Part shown: positions 1 to 9,333 of the stretch, in pieces
Layout of the letters: every line of letters begins with the position of its first letter
How positions within the stretch are numbered: position 1 is the first letter of the stretch
Assembly (NCBI GenBank): GCA_002163975.1
Contig: CP019636.1
Span: 993,001 to 1,057,000 of the forward strand
Source: Nostocales cyanobacterium HT-58-2
GTDB lineage: Bacteria > Cyanobacteriota > Cyanobacteriia > Cyanobacteriales > Nostocaceae
Direction: 5' to 3'
DNA: 64,000 nucleotides
Notes under the pieces: model-generated
The model's database searches: none
The model's input: the letters and a program-made list of their open reading frames with translations, nothing else
Told to the model about the DNA's origin: nothing
Translations under genes and position numbers: made by a program

Positions 1-5
1 GTGTG

Positions 6-125
6 TTATACCGTTTCACTTTAAGGTTGATACAAATAGGCAGCAGGGGAGCACCCGAGCACCCGAGCAGGGGAAAATAATTAAAGACCAATTATTTGTA
101 TCAGGCATTTCGTGAAATGGTGTTA
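6..125. repeat. Palindromic MITE-like repeat
   Basis: Two nested inverted repeats are visible. The inner arms TGATACAAATA (28-38) and TATTTGTATCA (93-103) pair perfectly. The outer arms TTATACCGTTTCAC (6-19) and GTGAAATGGTGTTA (112-125) pair at 11 of 14 positions. The loop carries a short tandem ACCCGAGC. The same outer terminus (TTATACCGTTTC) reappears in a hairpin at 48030-48066, so this is a dispersed family. No gene is seen in the first 353 bases. Confidence 0.55.
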
Positions 126-353
126 CACTTTGCCATAACACAACGCACTGGCTCCACTACATAAATGAGTTTTAACAAAATAGATATCAGTATTTTCTTA
201 ATAAAAACATGATAATTATTGTAATTTTTAGCCCTCATTATACAGAAAATGTAAAAAGTCAAAAAAATTAGCACCAAACAGCAAAATTAGGGTGCAGTGA
301 AAACACAATTAATCTATGTGGGTTGGTTTGAAATGACCCAACCCAACTCAACT

Positions 354-1715
354 TTATAACCGAGATGATCCTGTTTTCTCTGCTTGTTTACCAGTCCACT
401 CTTGCCACCGCATAATTCCGCGACTGACTAATTCTGGATTTTCACCTCCAATAAAACAGGTACGTCCCATCCTTTCGCATGCAATCAAGATTTCACCGTG
501 TCCCATAAATGGGGCAATGACAAAATTGTTTGGATTTGTGTACATATTTAGCAAGTAAGATACTATTCCCTCAACTCCTTCTATGTGAATTGGTATCGGT
601 GGCTTGGATATTGATTGGCGCGAAAAAATACATAGATATAAATTGCCAAGGACTAATTCGTATTGAAATGGCATCCGAGTGCGGTTGCAAAAGTCATAAA
701 TGTTGCCCTCACAGCGTAGCACAGCAACAACACGAGCTTCATCTACTAAGTAATCATGATTCCAAGTTGAAGAAAGGGTAGCAATAGCTAAAGCAGCATG
801 ACTGGGAAGCAAGTTCCTAAATTGTTTACTGGCAGTATCCCCACAATAAACTAAGTGCTGTTGGTTGAGCATCCATTCGTCACCAACATTCACCGAAGGC
901 TTACGGTCAGTTACTGTTGGTCTTAGAGCTTGAGCAGTCTCTAGTTCTGATTGAGCTTTCTTTACAGCTAATTTAGCCTCTCTTTTTGCCATTGCAATTT
1001 TAAAGGCTTGCAACTGTAACTCTTGTTGCCTAAGCCGCCATTGTGCCGCTATTTTAGCTTGCTGTTGTGCTTCTTGTTCGTCTCTTTTTACCTGAGCCAA
1101 CTCTAGAGCCTGTTCTGCCTGTTCTGCTAGAGCGCGTTCTTTACTACCTGCCCTGGCTATCCTGAGCAGTTCCGTTTTTATATCAGCAATAGGCGTTCCT
1201 TTGATTTTCTGTTTGACTTCTAGGTGAATATCTTTAGCGATTTGCTTATCATGCTGTAAGCTACGCTCGCTGTATCCAATTTCTTTGGCAAACTCTAAAG
1301 TAGTCTTAAGAGGTGGTGAAATGATTTCACTACCTTTGAGAGTGTGCTGGTTATCCCCTGCCTTAGCCATGAGCCCGAGTCTATCTAGAATTTTCTGGCG
1401 CTCTAAGAGCAGTTCTGCTCGCTCTAAGGGTTTTAACTCATTGCGGATAAAATTCTCGTCAATCTCCGCCAAACGAGCTTGGTCAGCATCTTCATAATCA
1501 ACAACATTACATTCGATTTTTTCTAAACCAAGTAATTGACAAGCTGTAAGACGGTGTAGACCAGCAATCAAGTTCAGCTTTCGGTCCACTGTTATAGGGT
1601 TCAATAGACCATTAGCTTGAATTGATTCTTTCAATTCTTCTACTTTGTCGCCGCTGATTGGACGGCGGTTAGAACCAATTTTAATTTGGTCTATGGGCAC
1701 TGACTTTATAGGCAT
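354..1715 (-). CDS. ParB-domain / degenerate DNA methyltransferase fusion protein
   Basis: 453 aa. Residues 1-100 form a ParB/Srx N-terminal fold (PIDQIKIGSNRRP, LIAGLHRLTACQLLG, and ENFIRNELKPLERAEL, which is the usual ParB 'E-N-x-x-R' helix). Residues 195-275 are a highly charged, Ala/Gln-rich coiled coil. Residues 285-450 align by eye with the N4/N6 adenine/cytosine methyltransferase half of known ParB-MTase fusions: GDEWML...VYCGD at the start, and APFMGHGEILIACERMGRTCFIGGE plus a W-QEWTGKQA tail. In active enzymes the second block reads DPFxGSGTT, and a DPPY-type catalytic motif follows the GD block; neither is intact here (LAIATLSSTWNHDY stands where DPPY should be). I infer a DNA-binding protein with a catalytically dead methylase-like domain. 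The gene stands alone. Start at ATG 1715. Confidence 0.75.
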   Translation of the reverse strand: MPIKSVPIDQIKIGSNRRPISGDKVEELKESIQANGLLNPITVDRKLNLIAGLHRLTACQLLGLEKIECNVVDYEDADQARLAEIDENFIRNELKPLERAELLLERQKILDRLGLMAKAGDNQHTLKGSEIISPPLKTTLEFAKEIGYSERSLQHDKQIAKDIHLEVKQKIKGTPIADIKTELLRIARAGSKERALAEQAEQALELAQVKRDEQEAQQQAKIAAQWRLRQQELQLQAFKIAMAKREAKLAVKKAQSELETAQALRPTVTDRKPSVNVGDEWMLNQQHLVYCGDTASKQFRNLLPSHAALAIATLSSTWNHDYLVDEARVVAVLRCEGNIYDFCNRTRMPFQYELVLGNLYLCIFSRQSISKPPIPIHIEGVEGIVSYLLNMYTNPNNFVIAPFMGHGEILIACERMGRTCFIGGENPELVSRGIMRWQEWTGKQAEKTGSSRL

Positions 1716-2955
1716 AATTGCTGCTCTTGAATGTGGAGAGCGAAAATACCAACAATAAGATATGGCTAGTTTATTTCATCAGTACTATCAAAAACAGAAA
1801 TTTCATGATAATTCTGATGAGAATGTTTTATGATTCGTCACTGCGTTAAGAGCCATATTAAAGAATGAAGTATAAAGTAGGGAATAAGTAGTTAACTTCA
1901 CGGATTCCTCCAAAACATGAGATCAAGCTATTGAATTAGTCTCTTAGGTCTACGTTTTATTTTTAAGGATTGAATCTGTGTATTTATTTTCACATTATCC
2001 TTAAATCTTTATCCTTCATCTTTTTTCTGGCTCTCAACACTACTGACCTAGAACTACGGAAGTCAATCGCTATCAGAAAGTTCCCTATTTTGGTACTTGA
2101 ATTATAAATAAACTTGATTACTGGTTACCCTTGCTTATTTACAACAGTCTTGTTAATCTCAAATCTTCTCAAAGGCTGTCTGAGCAAAGCTTTCCTAAGT
2201 AGACTCAATAATCAAGTCGATGCAGGCAGTGAGCGAGCAGTTCGGAGGAGGGTTTCCCTCCGAATGCGAGTGCGTCTCCGTTAGGAGAAAGAAACTGCGG
2301 TGCTGCAGGAGGGTCTCCCGACCACCTAGGCAAGACTGCGTTAGCGTAGCGGTGACGACGCTCTTGAGCGTCACCCGAAGGGACTTTATCAAATAAGCCA
2401 CGGCTGTAATCGTGAGAACAAGGTACAAGATATGTAGTTAAAAACTGATTTTCTTTCTAAGAATTTGTAGTTTGTGTAACAACATTTGATCTAGATTTTG
2501 TTTTCTCACAATTGTAACTATTCACCAAAATTGGGATAGAATTTATGCAGATTCTCTGGTTGACAAAAGCAAACTTTTTTGCCAATATGGTATACAAGTT
2601 TTTGCAAATTATCTCTAAGAGCGCTTCGTTTTGCTTGAGACAGAAGCTTTTTTGATGGCATTTTTGTGTTTTTTAGTTAATCTATCCAATTATTTTCATT
2701 GGGATACAACTTCACTAAGTTAGTGTGTCACATCACAATCTGTTTTACCACTGAAAAATTACCTTTGGTGGGTTGGTTCTATACAATCGAGTACAAAAGT
2801 TTCTAACGTTCCAAAACTGATGAGACTTTTCCGGTCATTCATATTCAGATGCATACAGGAAAAGTTCTCTTGATGAAGTTTCAAATATATCCCCAGCAAT
2901 CAACTGGTAGAGCCATTTAGGCTATCCCTTGGCATAACACAATTGAGATGAAAAT
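1716..2955. other. Long AT-rich intergenic region with one dispersed repeat
   Basis: About 1.2 kb without a convincing gene. It lies between the divergent ParB-like gene and the hgdB-like gene, so promoters for both must be here, but I could not single out a reliable -10/-35 pair. A GC-richer repeat block sits at 2209-2391. A small reading frame on the reverse strand across that block is repeat-derived and not supported as a gene. Confidence 0.5.
2209..2391. repeat. Cyanobacterial interspersed palindromic repeat block
   Basis: Compositionally unlike its AT-rich surroundings. It contains nested complementary segments (GGAGGGTTTCCCTCC; GAGCGTCACCCGAAGGGA) and the phrase GCGTTAGCGTAGCG, typical of the short repeats scattered through Nostocales genomes. 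Related GC-rich palindromic material recurs at 4170-4305. Confidence 0.5.
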
Positions 2956-4158
2956 ATGGCAGCAGAAAAGGAAAGCCAGTTATACACGAAACCCCCGCAT
3001 CGGTGGCAAATTATATTAGCAGCTGTTGTTGCTTCCGCTACAGGGCTTCTATTTTTTCAGAATTTGTCACGAAGATCTCACATTCAAACTCAGGCAATAA
3101 AAGCTTCAAAGGCTGCCCCAACCAGAGTTGTCAAATCTTCCGTGACTGCTTTGGGACGTTTGCAACCTCAAGGTGAAGTGACTAGATTGTTTGCTCCCAG
3201 TTCACTCTCTGGTGTCCGAGTTGAAAAAATGCTGCTCAAAGAAGGAGATGAAATTCGTGCTGGGCAGATCTTGGCTTTGCTAGAAGGTTATGCTCGCAGT
3301 AAAGCAGCTTTACAACAAGCTTTAGACAAAGTTCAAGTTGCTCAAGCTCAACTGGCACAAGTAAAAGCTGGAGCTAAACCAGGAGATATAGAAGCTCAAA
3401 AAGCGGCGATCGCTCGCTTGGAATCACAATTGAAAGGAGAAGTTGCAACTAAGCAAGCGACAATTGCGCGCCTAGAGGCTGAGTTAGAAAATGCTCAAAC
3501 TGAAAACAATCGATATCAACGACTCTATAAAGAAGGTGCCATTTCAGCTTCCATAGCAGATAGCAAGCGCCTGCAACTACAGACAGTGCAACAGCAACTA
3601 ACAGAAGCCAAAGCCAACCTTAACAGCACTGTAAATACCATTAGTGATCAGCTTAAAGAGGGACAAGCCAGACTCGGGAGTATTAAAGAAGTACGAATTG
3701 TAGATGTTAAATTGGCAGAAGCTGAAATTCAGAGTGCTATTACTGCTGTTCAACAAGCAAAAGCAGACTATGACTTGACATACCTCAAATCTCCTATAGA
3801 TGGAAGAATTTTGAAAATTCACGCCAAAACAGGAGAAGTCAACAGTAGTGAAGGGATTCTTGAGATAGGCAAAACATCTCAAATGTATGTGCAGGCTGAA
3901 GTTTATCAAACTGATATTGGCAAAGTACGTGTAGGTCAAAAAGCTACCATCACCAGTACTGCATTTCCCAAAAAAATAACAGGAACCGTCACTGAGGTTG
4001 GTTTGCAAGTTGACAGACAAAACATCCTAAGTGTTAATCCAGCAGCAGACACAGACCGCAGAATTATCCAGGTGAAAATCCGCATTGATGATCCTGCTGA
4101 TAGTCAGAGGGTTGCAGGTTTAACAAACTTACAAGTGGATGTCGCCATTCACATTTAA
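2956..4158 (+). CDS. hgdB: DevB/HgdB-type membrane fusion protein of an ABC exporter
   Basis: 400 aa HlyD-family periplasmic adaptor. One N-terminal membrane segment (about residues 19-36) is followed by the lipoyl half-motif (LLKEGDEIRAGQILALLEG, about 93-111). A long alpha-helical hairpin (about 115-270) is rich in Ala/Gln/Lys. The second lipoyl half and beta-barrel follow (LKSPIDGRILKIHAKTGEV, then VQAEVYQTDIGKVRVGQKA). This is the DevB family, which links an inner-membrane DevC permease to TolC for glycolipid export to the heterocyst envelope. The permease follows directly, and the third gene is an epimerase rather than a DevA ATPase, which is the layout of hgdB-hgdC-hgdA. Family assignment is firm; the choice of HgdB over other DevB paralogues is inferred from context. 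Confidence 0.8.
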   Translation: MAAEKESQLYTKPPHRWQIILAAVVASATGLLFFQNLSRRSHIQTQAIKASKAAPTRVVKSSVTALGRLQPQGEVTRLFAPSSLSGVRVEKMLLKEGDEIRAGQILALLEGYARSKAALQQALDKVQVAQAQLAQVKAGAKPGDIEAQKAAIARLESQLKGEVATKQATIARLEAELENAQTENNRYQRLYKEGAISASIADSKRLQLQTVQQQLTEAKANLNSTVNTISDQLKEGQARLGSIKEVRIVDVKLAEAEIQSAITAVQQAKADYDLTYLKSPIDGRILKIHAKTGEVNSSEGILEIGKTSQMYVQAEVYQTDIGKVRVGQKATITSTAFPKKITGTVTEVGLQVDRQNILSVNPAADTDRRIIQVKIRIDDPADSQRVAGLTNLQVDVAIHI

Positions 4159-4169
4159 CCTTCACTTCT

Positions 4170-4305
4170 CGAACATATGCCCTACGGGCATACTACGCGT
4201 ATGCCTGCGGTACGCTTTGTGACACGGAGTGTGCGTAAACCACTTACAAAATCACCTAAGTTCTGATGCCTCCGGCAACCCCTGCGGGGAACGGAGGAAA
4301 CCCCA
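4170..4305. repeat. Palindromic repeats inserted between hgdB- and hgdC-like genes
   Basis: The 194-bp spacer holds two GC-rich palindromic units, one around CCCTACGGGCATACTACGCG (about 4181-4200) and one around CCTCCGGCAACCCCTGCGGG (about 4269-4288), completed by GAACGGAGG. Both are of the short dispersed kind common in Nostocales. They could form hairpins that uncouple expression of adaptor and permease. Confidence 0.5.
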
Positions 4306-4352
4306 AATCACATTTTACATTTGCATTGCACATCGTTTCAACAAATGGAATC

Positions 4353-5531
4353 ATGGTTGTTAAAACTCCTTTAGCGTGGCTACAACTGATCCGAAACAAA
4401 GTTCGTTCTCTTGTGGCTGTCGCTGGTATTGCTTTTATTGTCATTTTGATGTTTATGCAACTTGGTTTTCAAGATGCTCTTTATTCCAGTGCTACCCAAG
4501 TGCATCGAAATCTCCAAGGTGATTTATTTTTAGTCAGTTCTCAATATAAAGCATTAACAGCAAATCAAAGCTTTTTCCGGACTCGCTTGTATCAAGCCTT
4601 GGGGTTTGATGGTATCGAGTCTGTTAGTCCTATGTACATAGGATTTGCTAAATTTAAAAATCCAGTGAACGGTCAAAAATACTCAATATATGTTATTGGG
4701 TTTGAACCAGGCAAGCCTGTTATGAATATGCCAGAAATTGAGAAAAATTTAGATAAAATTAAAATTCCTGACGTTGTACTGTTTGACCGTAATTCTCGAC
4801 CGGAGTTTGGAGAAATTGCTGATAAATTTGAAACTGAAAAGACAGAGCAGTTCATTGAAATTTTTCCTTTTAACTCATTAGCTGGTTATAGAGTCAGGGT
4901 TGGAGGCTTATTTAGATTAGGTCCTTCATTTGGAGTAGATGGCAATTTAATTGTCAGTGACTCAACTTTCTTGAGAATATTCCCCAACAGCCGTCCAGCA
5001 GAAATGATAGATGTAGGTGCAATAACCCTTAAACCTGGTGTCAATCCACAAAATATTCAGCGAGATTTACAAGCTAACTTACCTGATGATGTTCTGGTTT
5101 TTACTCGTCAAGGATTCATTGACTTTGAAAAAGAATATTGGGCTAACAGAACACCAATTGGTTTTATACTCAATCTCATGTTGTCAATGGCTTCTGTCGT
5201 TGGTATAGTCATTGTTTATCAAATTCTTTATAGTAATATTTCAAATCAATTAATTGCTTATGCAACTTTAAAAGCCATAGGTTATGCAAATAATTATTTA
5301 TTTAATGTTGTTTTTCAACAGGCTTTTATTTTAGCAGTTTTGGGTTATATACCAGGATTGACTATTTCTTTAGGTTTATATGATTTTGCTATGCAAGTCA
5401 CGAAACTACCGATAATGATGTCTGTCCATAATGCAATCATCGTCTTAATTTCAACAATCTTAATGTGCTTGATTTCTGGAGCATTGGCTATCAATCAACT
5501 TCGCTCTACAGATCCAGCAGATATTTTCTAA
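4353..5531 (+). CDS. hgdC: DevC/HgdC-type ABC exporter permease (MacB/FtsX-like)
   Basis: About 392 aa. I start at ATG 4353 (MVVKTPLAWLQLIRNK), because this is the usual DevC N-terminus and the open frame upstream is encoded by an intergenic repeat. Topology is MacB/FtsX-like: one TM near residues 20-40, a large periplasmic domain (about 45-265), then three TMs (about 275-300, 325-350, 360-385) ending in an INQLRSTDPADIF tail. DevC permeases work with DevB adaptors and normally with a DevA ATPase. No ATPase gene is adjacent, so one must be supplied from elsewhere, as proposed for HgdBC. Family certain, paralogue inferred. Confidence 0.8.
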   Translation: MVVKTPLAWLQLIRNKVRSLVAVAGIAFIVILMFMQLGFQDALYSSATQVHRNLQGDLFLVSSQYKALTANQSFFRTRLYQALGFDGIESVSPMYIGFAKFKNPVNGQKYSIYVIGFEPGKPVMNMPEIEKNLDKIKIPDVVLFDRNSRPEFGEIADKFETEKTEQFIEIFPFNSLAGYRVRVGGLFRLGPSFGVDGNLIVSDSTFLRIFPNSRPAEMIDVGAITLKPGVNPQNIQRDLQANLPDDVLVFTRQGFIDFEKEYWANRTPIGFILNLMLSMASVVGIVIVYQILYSNISNQLIAYATLKAIGYANNYLFNVVFQQAFILAVLGYIPGLTISLGLYDFAMQVTKLPIMMSVHNAIIVLISTILMCLISGALAINQLRSTDPADIF

Positions 5532-5618
5532 CCTTAGCCATTAGTTATTTTTAAATACAAATGACTAAGAATAACCCTGTCAAAATAATTTAGCTTCAAT
5601 TGGTTGTGAGAATCTTTT

Positions 5619-6629
5619 ATGAGCCTAAACAACAAAACTCTGCTTATCACTGGAATTGGTGGATTTATCGGGTTGCGCGCTACAGAGTTAGCTGTAGCAC
5701 AGGGGATGAAGGTTTGTGGATTACAAGATTCTTCAGATAGGAACAAAAAAGCTCACAACTTGGGCGCTAAAGTGATTTATGGGAGCATTGCTGATCCAAG
5801 AGCTGCCGAAACGGCTTGTCAAGGAGTAGACATAGTTTTGCACACAGCTGAACTTGCAAAAGAAGGTGGTTCACTCGACCAATTTCGCGAGATCAATGTT
5901 GACGGAACAATTAACATAGCTCAAGCTGCTAAGAATGCTGGTGTCAAAACCTTCGTTCATCTCTCAAGTGTGTTGGTTTACGGTTTCAACTATCCTGATC
6001 GCGTCTCTGAAGATGGACCCCTATGTGGAGAGAATAATCCCTATTGTCAGACAAAAATAGAAGCTGAAAAAGCACTTTTAAAACTGAACGACCCTGGTAA
6101 TTTTGGCATCATTATTATTAGACCAGGAGATGTTTACGGGCCTGGAAGTATTCCTTGGATAGTGCGCCCGCTTCTGATGATGCGACAAAGATTATTTGCC
6201 TATGCTAATGATGGGCGGGGAGTCATCAATCATGTGTACGTTGATAACCTCATCAATGCCATTTTTCTTGCCATTGAAAAAGAAACATACGGAGAAATCT
6301 TCAATGTGACTGACGGACAAGAAACAACTTGGAAAGAGTATTTTACGTACTTAGCTGAGGTAGCAGGTTTACCCGCACCCTTTTCTTTACCAAAAGATGA
6401 ACTGAAATTATTTCTCCAACTGCGCTATCAAGGACAGAAACTTTTTCGCAAACAGGCAGATCTTCTGCCCGAAGTTGTAGATTTCATGACTCGTCCATAT
6501 GCTTATTCAATCGCTAAAGCCCAAAAGCTGTTAAGTTATCAACCAACAGTTGACTTGGAAGAAGGAATGCGACGCACGCAGGAATGGTTGAAAAAAACAG
6601 ACATTCAAAAATTAGTTAAGGAAGTTTAA
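5619..6629 (+). CDS. hgdA: NAD-dependent epimerase/dehydratase, HgdA-like
   Basis: 336 aa extended SDR. The nucleotide-binding motif is GIGGFIG (about residues 12-18). The catalytic pair is Y-x-x-x-K (NPYCQTKIEAEK, about 145-156), preceded by a conserved Ser (HLSSVLVYG). RPGDVYGPG and a VDNLINAI segment are typical of UDP-sugar epimerases. It follows the permease by 87 bp on the same strand. In Anabaena the third gene of the hgdB-hgdC-hgdA set is a UDP-galactose 4-epimerase needed for normal heterocyst glycolipids; identity with HgdA is inferred from order and fold, and substrate cannot be read from sequence. Confidence 0.75.
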   Translation: MSLNNKTLLITGIGGFIGLRATELAVAQGMKVCGLQDSSDRNKKAHNLGAKVIYGSIADPRAAETACQGVDIVLHTAELAKEGGSLDQFREINVDGTINIAQAAKNAGVKTFVHLSSVLVYGFNYPDRVSEDGPLCGENNPYCQTKIEAEKALLKLNDPGNFGIIIIRPGDVYGPGSIPWIVRPLLMMRQRLFAYANDGRGVINHVYVDNLINAIFLAIEKETYGEIFNVTDGQETTWKEYFTYLAEVAGLPAPFSLPKDELKLFLQLRYQGQKLFRKQADLLPEVVDFMTRPYAYSIAKAQKLLSYQPTVDLEEGMRRTQEWLKKTDIQKLVKEV

Positions 6630-6671
6630 TAAGCTATTGCGCGTCTAAGTTAGACATTTTTTACAGTGGTT

Positions 6672-6719
6672 GTCATGGGCTATTTGTCATTGGTTCAATG
6701 ATGACAAATGGCTCATGAC
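6672..6719. repeat. Long hairpin after the epimerase gene
   Basis: Arms 6672-6690 and 6701-6719 are complementary over 19 bp with two G-U-type differences, around a 10-nt loop. It lies 40 bp past the epimerase stop and 40 bp before the Coq4-like gene. No U-run follows, so it is more likely a dispersed repeat or mRNA-stabilising structure than an intrinsic terminator. Confidence 0.55.
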
Positions 6720-6757
6720 TAAAGACCTAAAACAATCTTGAGAACTGAGGGGTTTCA

Positions 6758-7510
6758 ATGCGACTTTCCTATTTACGTCAACAATGTTTAGAGTTATGGC
6801 TTTCTACAAAAGGTGGTGTGGGTCTGTTAATCGACCCTCAGAACCTTGGCTTTGCAATGAATGTTGAAGATGGATTCATACATCACAAAGCAAATAAACT
6901 GGCAGTTGAGTATATAAAATCTGATCCTGGTGTAGCTCAGATCTTTGCAGAGCAATACCTAGCACCTCTCCCAGACATGGATGCATTGCTAAAACTCCCT
7001 ACTAACTCTCTGGGATATGCTTATGCCGATCGCACAATTCTATCGGGTTTCAATCCTCACTTTTATGCCTCCCGCCCTCTTAACTTTTCTTATCAGAAAG
7101 ATACTAGGGATGACCCAACTTATATGCTAGTGCGTATGCGGCAAAGCCATGATATTTGGCACGTTATGACAGGTTTTGGCATGGACGTTTATGGAGAGAT
7201 TGGGCTCAAAGCATTTGAAATTGCTCAGGTTGGTAATACAGCCGCCTTCATAATCGTGCTTGGTGCACTGGTGCTTAATATATTCAAATCCCCAGAAAAT
7301 CTTCAAGATTTACTAACTCATATTATCATAGGTTACCAAATGGGGAGGAAAGCTAAGCCTTTTCTAGCACAGAAGTGGGAGGAAAACTGGGACAAACCCC
7401 TAGCAGAGTGGCGAACTGAGTTAAATATAACTCCTTATTCACGTAGCAAAGAGAAGTCCTTGAATAAGGTTGAGTTAGCTCCACAGAATCAGCATCTTAT
7501 CAATGCATAA
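6758..7510 (+). CDS. Coq4-family protein
   Basis: 250 aa. The Coq4 signature H-D-x-x-H-(x11)-E is intact: HDIWHVMTGFGMDVYGE (about residues 130-146), a metal-binding motif. In eukaryotes Coq4 acts in ubiquinone synthesis, recently assigned to C1 decarboxylation/hydroxylation of the ring. Cyanobacteria make plastoquinone, so the role here is unknown. Its place between an epimerase and glycosyltransferases suggests work on a lipid or polyketide substrate, for example a heterocyst glycolipid precursor; this is inference. About 130 bp separate it from the epimerase, and it runs in the same direction as the next two genes. Confidence 0.7.
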   Translation: MRLSYLRQQCLELWLSTKGGVGLLIDPQNLGFAMNVEDGFIHHKANKLAVEYIKSDPGVAQIFAEQYLAPLPDMDALLKLPTNSLGYAYADRTILSGFNPHFYASRPLNFSYQKDTRDDPTYMLVRMRQSHDIWHVMTGFGMDVYGEIGLKAFEIAQVGNTAAFIIVLGALVLNIFKSPENLQDLLTHIIIGYQMGRKAKPFLAQKWEENWDKPLAEWRTELNITPYSRSKEKSLNKVELAPQNQHLINA

Positions 7511-7546
7511 GCTCTAAATAATAACATAACTACTTGAAACTGAAAG

Positions 7547-8017
7547 ATGATAGTGAAAGCATTGAAATTGACTTCCTTGTTACTCGCTACTTTAGCAAGC
7601 ATGAGCTTTGCTAAAACAGCCAATGCAGAACCTACTTCAACACTTACAGTGGTCGTAGATGGGCTACGTCACAAAAACGGTCAAATTTGCCTCAGAATTT
7701 ACTCCAGCGAAAAAGGATTTCCTAATAGTAATACCAGTGAAGTACAAAGTGGTTGCGTTCAGATAATAGGTAATTCTGTCAAGAAGCAATTCTCCGGTTT
7801 GAAGCCAGGAACCTATGCTGTTGCTGTCGTTGATGACCAAAATGGCGATCGCAAACTCAATAAAGACTTTTTGGGTATCCCACAAGAAGGTTTTGGCATT
7901 TCCAGAAATCCGACCGTATCAATACGAACGGGTACGCCAAAATTCCGCGATGCTAGCTTTCCACTAAAAAATAATACAACTATCAGCATTGTCATGAAAT
8001 ACTCGCTTGATCCATAA
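7547..8017 (+). CDS. Secreted DUF2141 protein
   Basis: 156 aa. N-terminal signal peptide (LKLTSLLLATLASMSFAKTANA, cleavage about residue 27), then one DUF2141 domain: GQICLRIYSSEKGFP, a conserved C, KPGTYAVAVVDDQNGDRKLNKDFLGIPQEGFGIS. The D-x-N-G-D-x-K-L-N stretch is the usual acidic, possibly Ca-binding, loop of this family. Function unknown; periplasmic or outer-surface location is predicted. It starts 36 bp after the Coq4-like gene and is probably co-transcribed with it. Confidence 0.7.
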   Translation: MIVKALKLTSLLLATLASMSFAKTANAEPTSTLTVVVDGLRHKNGQICLRIYSSEKGFPNSNTSEVQSGCVQIIGNSVKKQFSGLKPGTYAVAVVDDQNGDRKLNKDFLGIPQEGFGISRNPTVSIRTGTPKFRDASFPLKNNTTISIVMKYSLDP

Positions 8018-8071
8018 AACTCAATTCGTAATTTGTCATTACGACTACTGAATAAAAGACGACGTTGAATT

Positions 8072-9331
8072 ATGAACGAGTTGGCGATATTTTTGTCTAA
8101 GTCTTTGCTGGGCTGGTTGGCTATTCAGGTGTGTTTAACGGCTGTTTTTTTGTTCTCCCTACGCTCATTCCAAAAAAACTCATCACCAGACAACCAGTTG
8201 CTCAAAACAGCGGTTATTCTTTGTTTACGTGGAGCTGATCCGTTTCTGACGAACTGCTTGCGATCGCTATTAAACCAAAACTACCCACAGTATGATTTAA
8301 AGCTGATTGTTGATAGTCAAGAAGATCCAGCTTGGAAAATTGCCACCGATGTCATTTATGAGCAAAGAGCGACCAATGTCCAAATCAGCCCTTTGAGGAT
8401 GCAGCGCTACAATTGCAGCCTCAAATGCAGTTCTTTAGTACAAGCTGTCTCAAACTTGGACGATTCCTACAAAGTCGTTGCTTTTGTAGATGCTGATACG
8501 GTTGTTCATCCTAATTGGCTGCGTGAATTAGTTAGCCCTTTAGCCCATCCCAAAGTTGGGGCGACGACAGGGAACCGTTGGTACCTGCCAACAGGTAAAT
8601 ATTGGGGATCTTTGGTACGCTACGTAGGCAACATATCGACTGTTGTGCAGATGTACCTGTTCCAGATTCCTTGGGGTGGGAGTTGGGCTATAAAAACAGA
8701 ACTACTGCGCCAAACAGGACTACTAGATAAGTGGGGACAAGCCTTCAACGAAGACACCATGATCCGCAAGGTCTTGAAAAAACATGGAATGCAGGTCAAG
8801 TTTGTGCCTTCTTTAATCATGCTCAATAGGGAAGAGTGCGAATTAGCTAGCTTAAGATACTCGCTGATGCGCCAATTACTTTCATCTCGCCTTTATCACC
8901 CTTTGTGGTTGGCTGTAGTGAGTGATGCTATTTCAAGTATACTGATGCCTACTCTTGTCATAGTGTTGTTTGTAGCGGCGTTATTAACTGGACAATGGAA
9001 TGTTGCGGCTTTGTCGTTTGGTTACTTTGGCAGTTACACACTGGGGTTACTCTTTATGATGCTGGCATTGGAGCAAGGGGTACAGCAAGTTGTGCGCAAA
9101 CATGGTGAGCCGATGACAGAATTGTCAGCGACAACAGTCATGAAAATGCTAATAGCAATTCCCTTGACACAGTGGGTTTATGGGTTAGCGATGATATCAT
9201 CTCTAGGGATGCAAAGAGTCAACTGGCGCGGCGTCAGCTATCAAATCAAAGGTCCTTGGGGCATCCGTTTAGTTGAATACCGCCCTTATCAATTATTGGA
9301 TGAACCTAATGATAGTAAAGTTTCAATATAA
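8072..9331 (+). CDS. Membrane glycosyltransferase, family 2
   Basis: 419 aa. An N-terminal TM (about 8-28) is followed by a GT-A domain: VILCLRGADPFLTNCLRSLL (start of the fold), the metal-binding FVDADT (about 137-142), TTGNRWY, and the acid-base FNEDTMIRKVLKKHG (about 230-244). In place of the Q-x-x-R-W of synthases is RYSLMRQLLSSR. Three C-terminal TMs (about 285-310, 315-335, 350-375) follow. This is a processive- or ceramide-glucosyltransferase-like architecture acting on lipid or polysaccharide at the cytoplasmic face. It closes the + strand run that began with hgdB; acceptor unknown. Confidence 0.75.
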   Translation: MNELAIFLSKSLLGWLAIQVCLTAVFLFSLRSFQKNSSPDNQLLKTAVILCLRGADPFLTNCLRSLLNQNYPQYDLKLIVDSQEDPAWKIATDVIYEQRATNVQISPLRMQRYNCSLKCSSLVQAVSNLDDSYKVVAFVDADTVVHPNWLRELVSPLAHPKVGATTGNRWYLPTGKYWGSLVRYVGNISTVVQMYLFQIPWGGSWAIKTELLRQTGLLDKWGQAFNEDTMIRKVLKKHGMQVKFVPSLIMLNREECELASLRYSLMRQLLSSRLYHPLWLAVVSDAISSILMPTLVIVLFVAALLTGQWNVAALSFGYFGSYTLGLLFMMLALEQGVQQVVRKHGEPMTELSATTVMKMLIAIPLTQWVYGLAMISSLGMQRVNWRGVSYQIKGPWGIRLVEYRPYQLLDEPNDSKVSI

Positions 9332-9333
9332 AC

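Noticed and set aside
2195..2428. 77-codon frame on the - strand
   Set aside because: Lies across a dispersed palindromic repeat; no ribosome site and no family resemblance.
5595..5612. GTTGTGAG upstream of the hgdA-like gene, similar to half of the shared promoter element
   Set aside because: Only one half matches, the other half site is missing, and orientation relative to the gene is opposite to all true copies.
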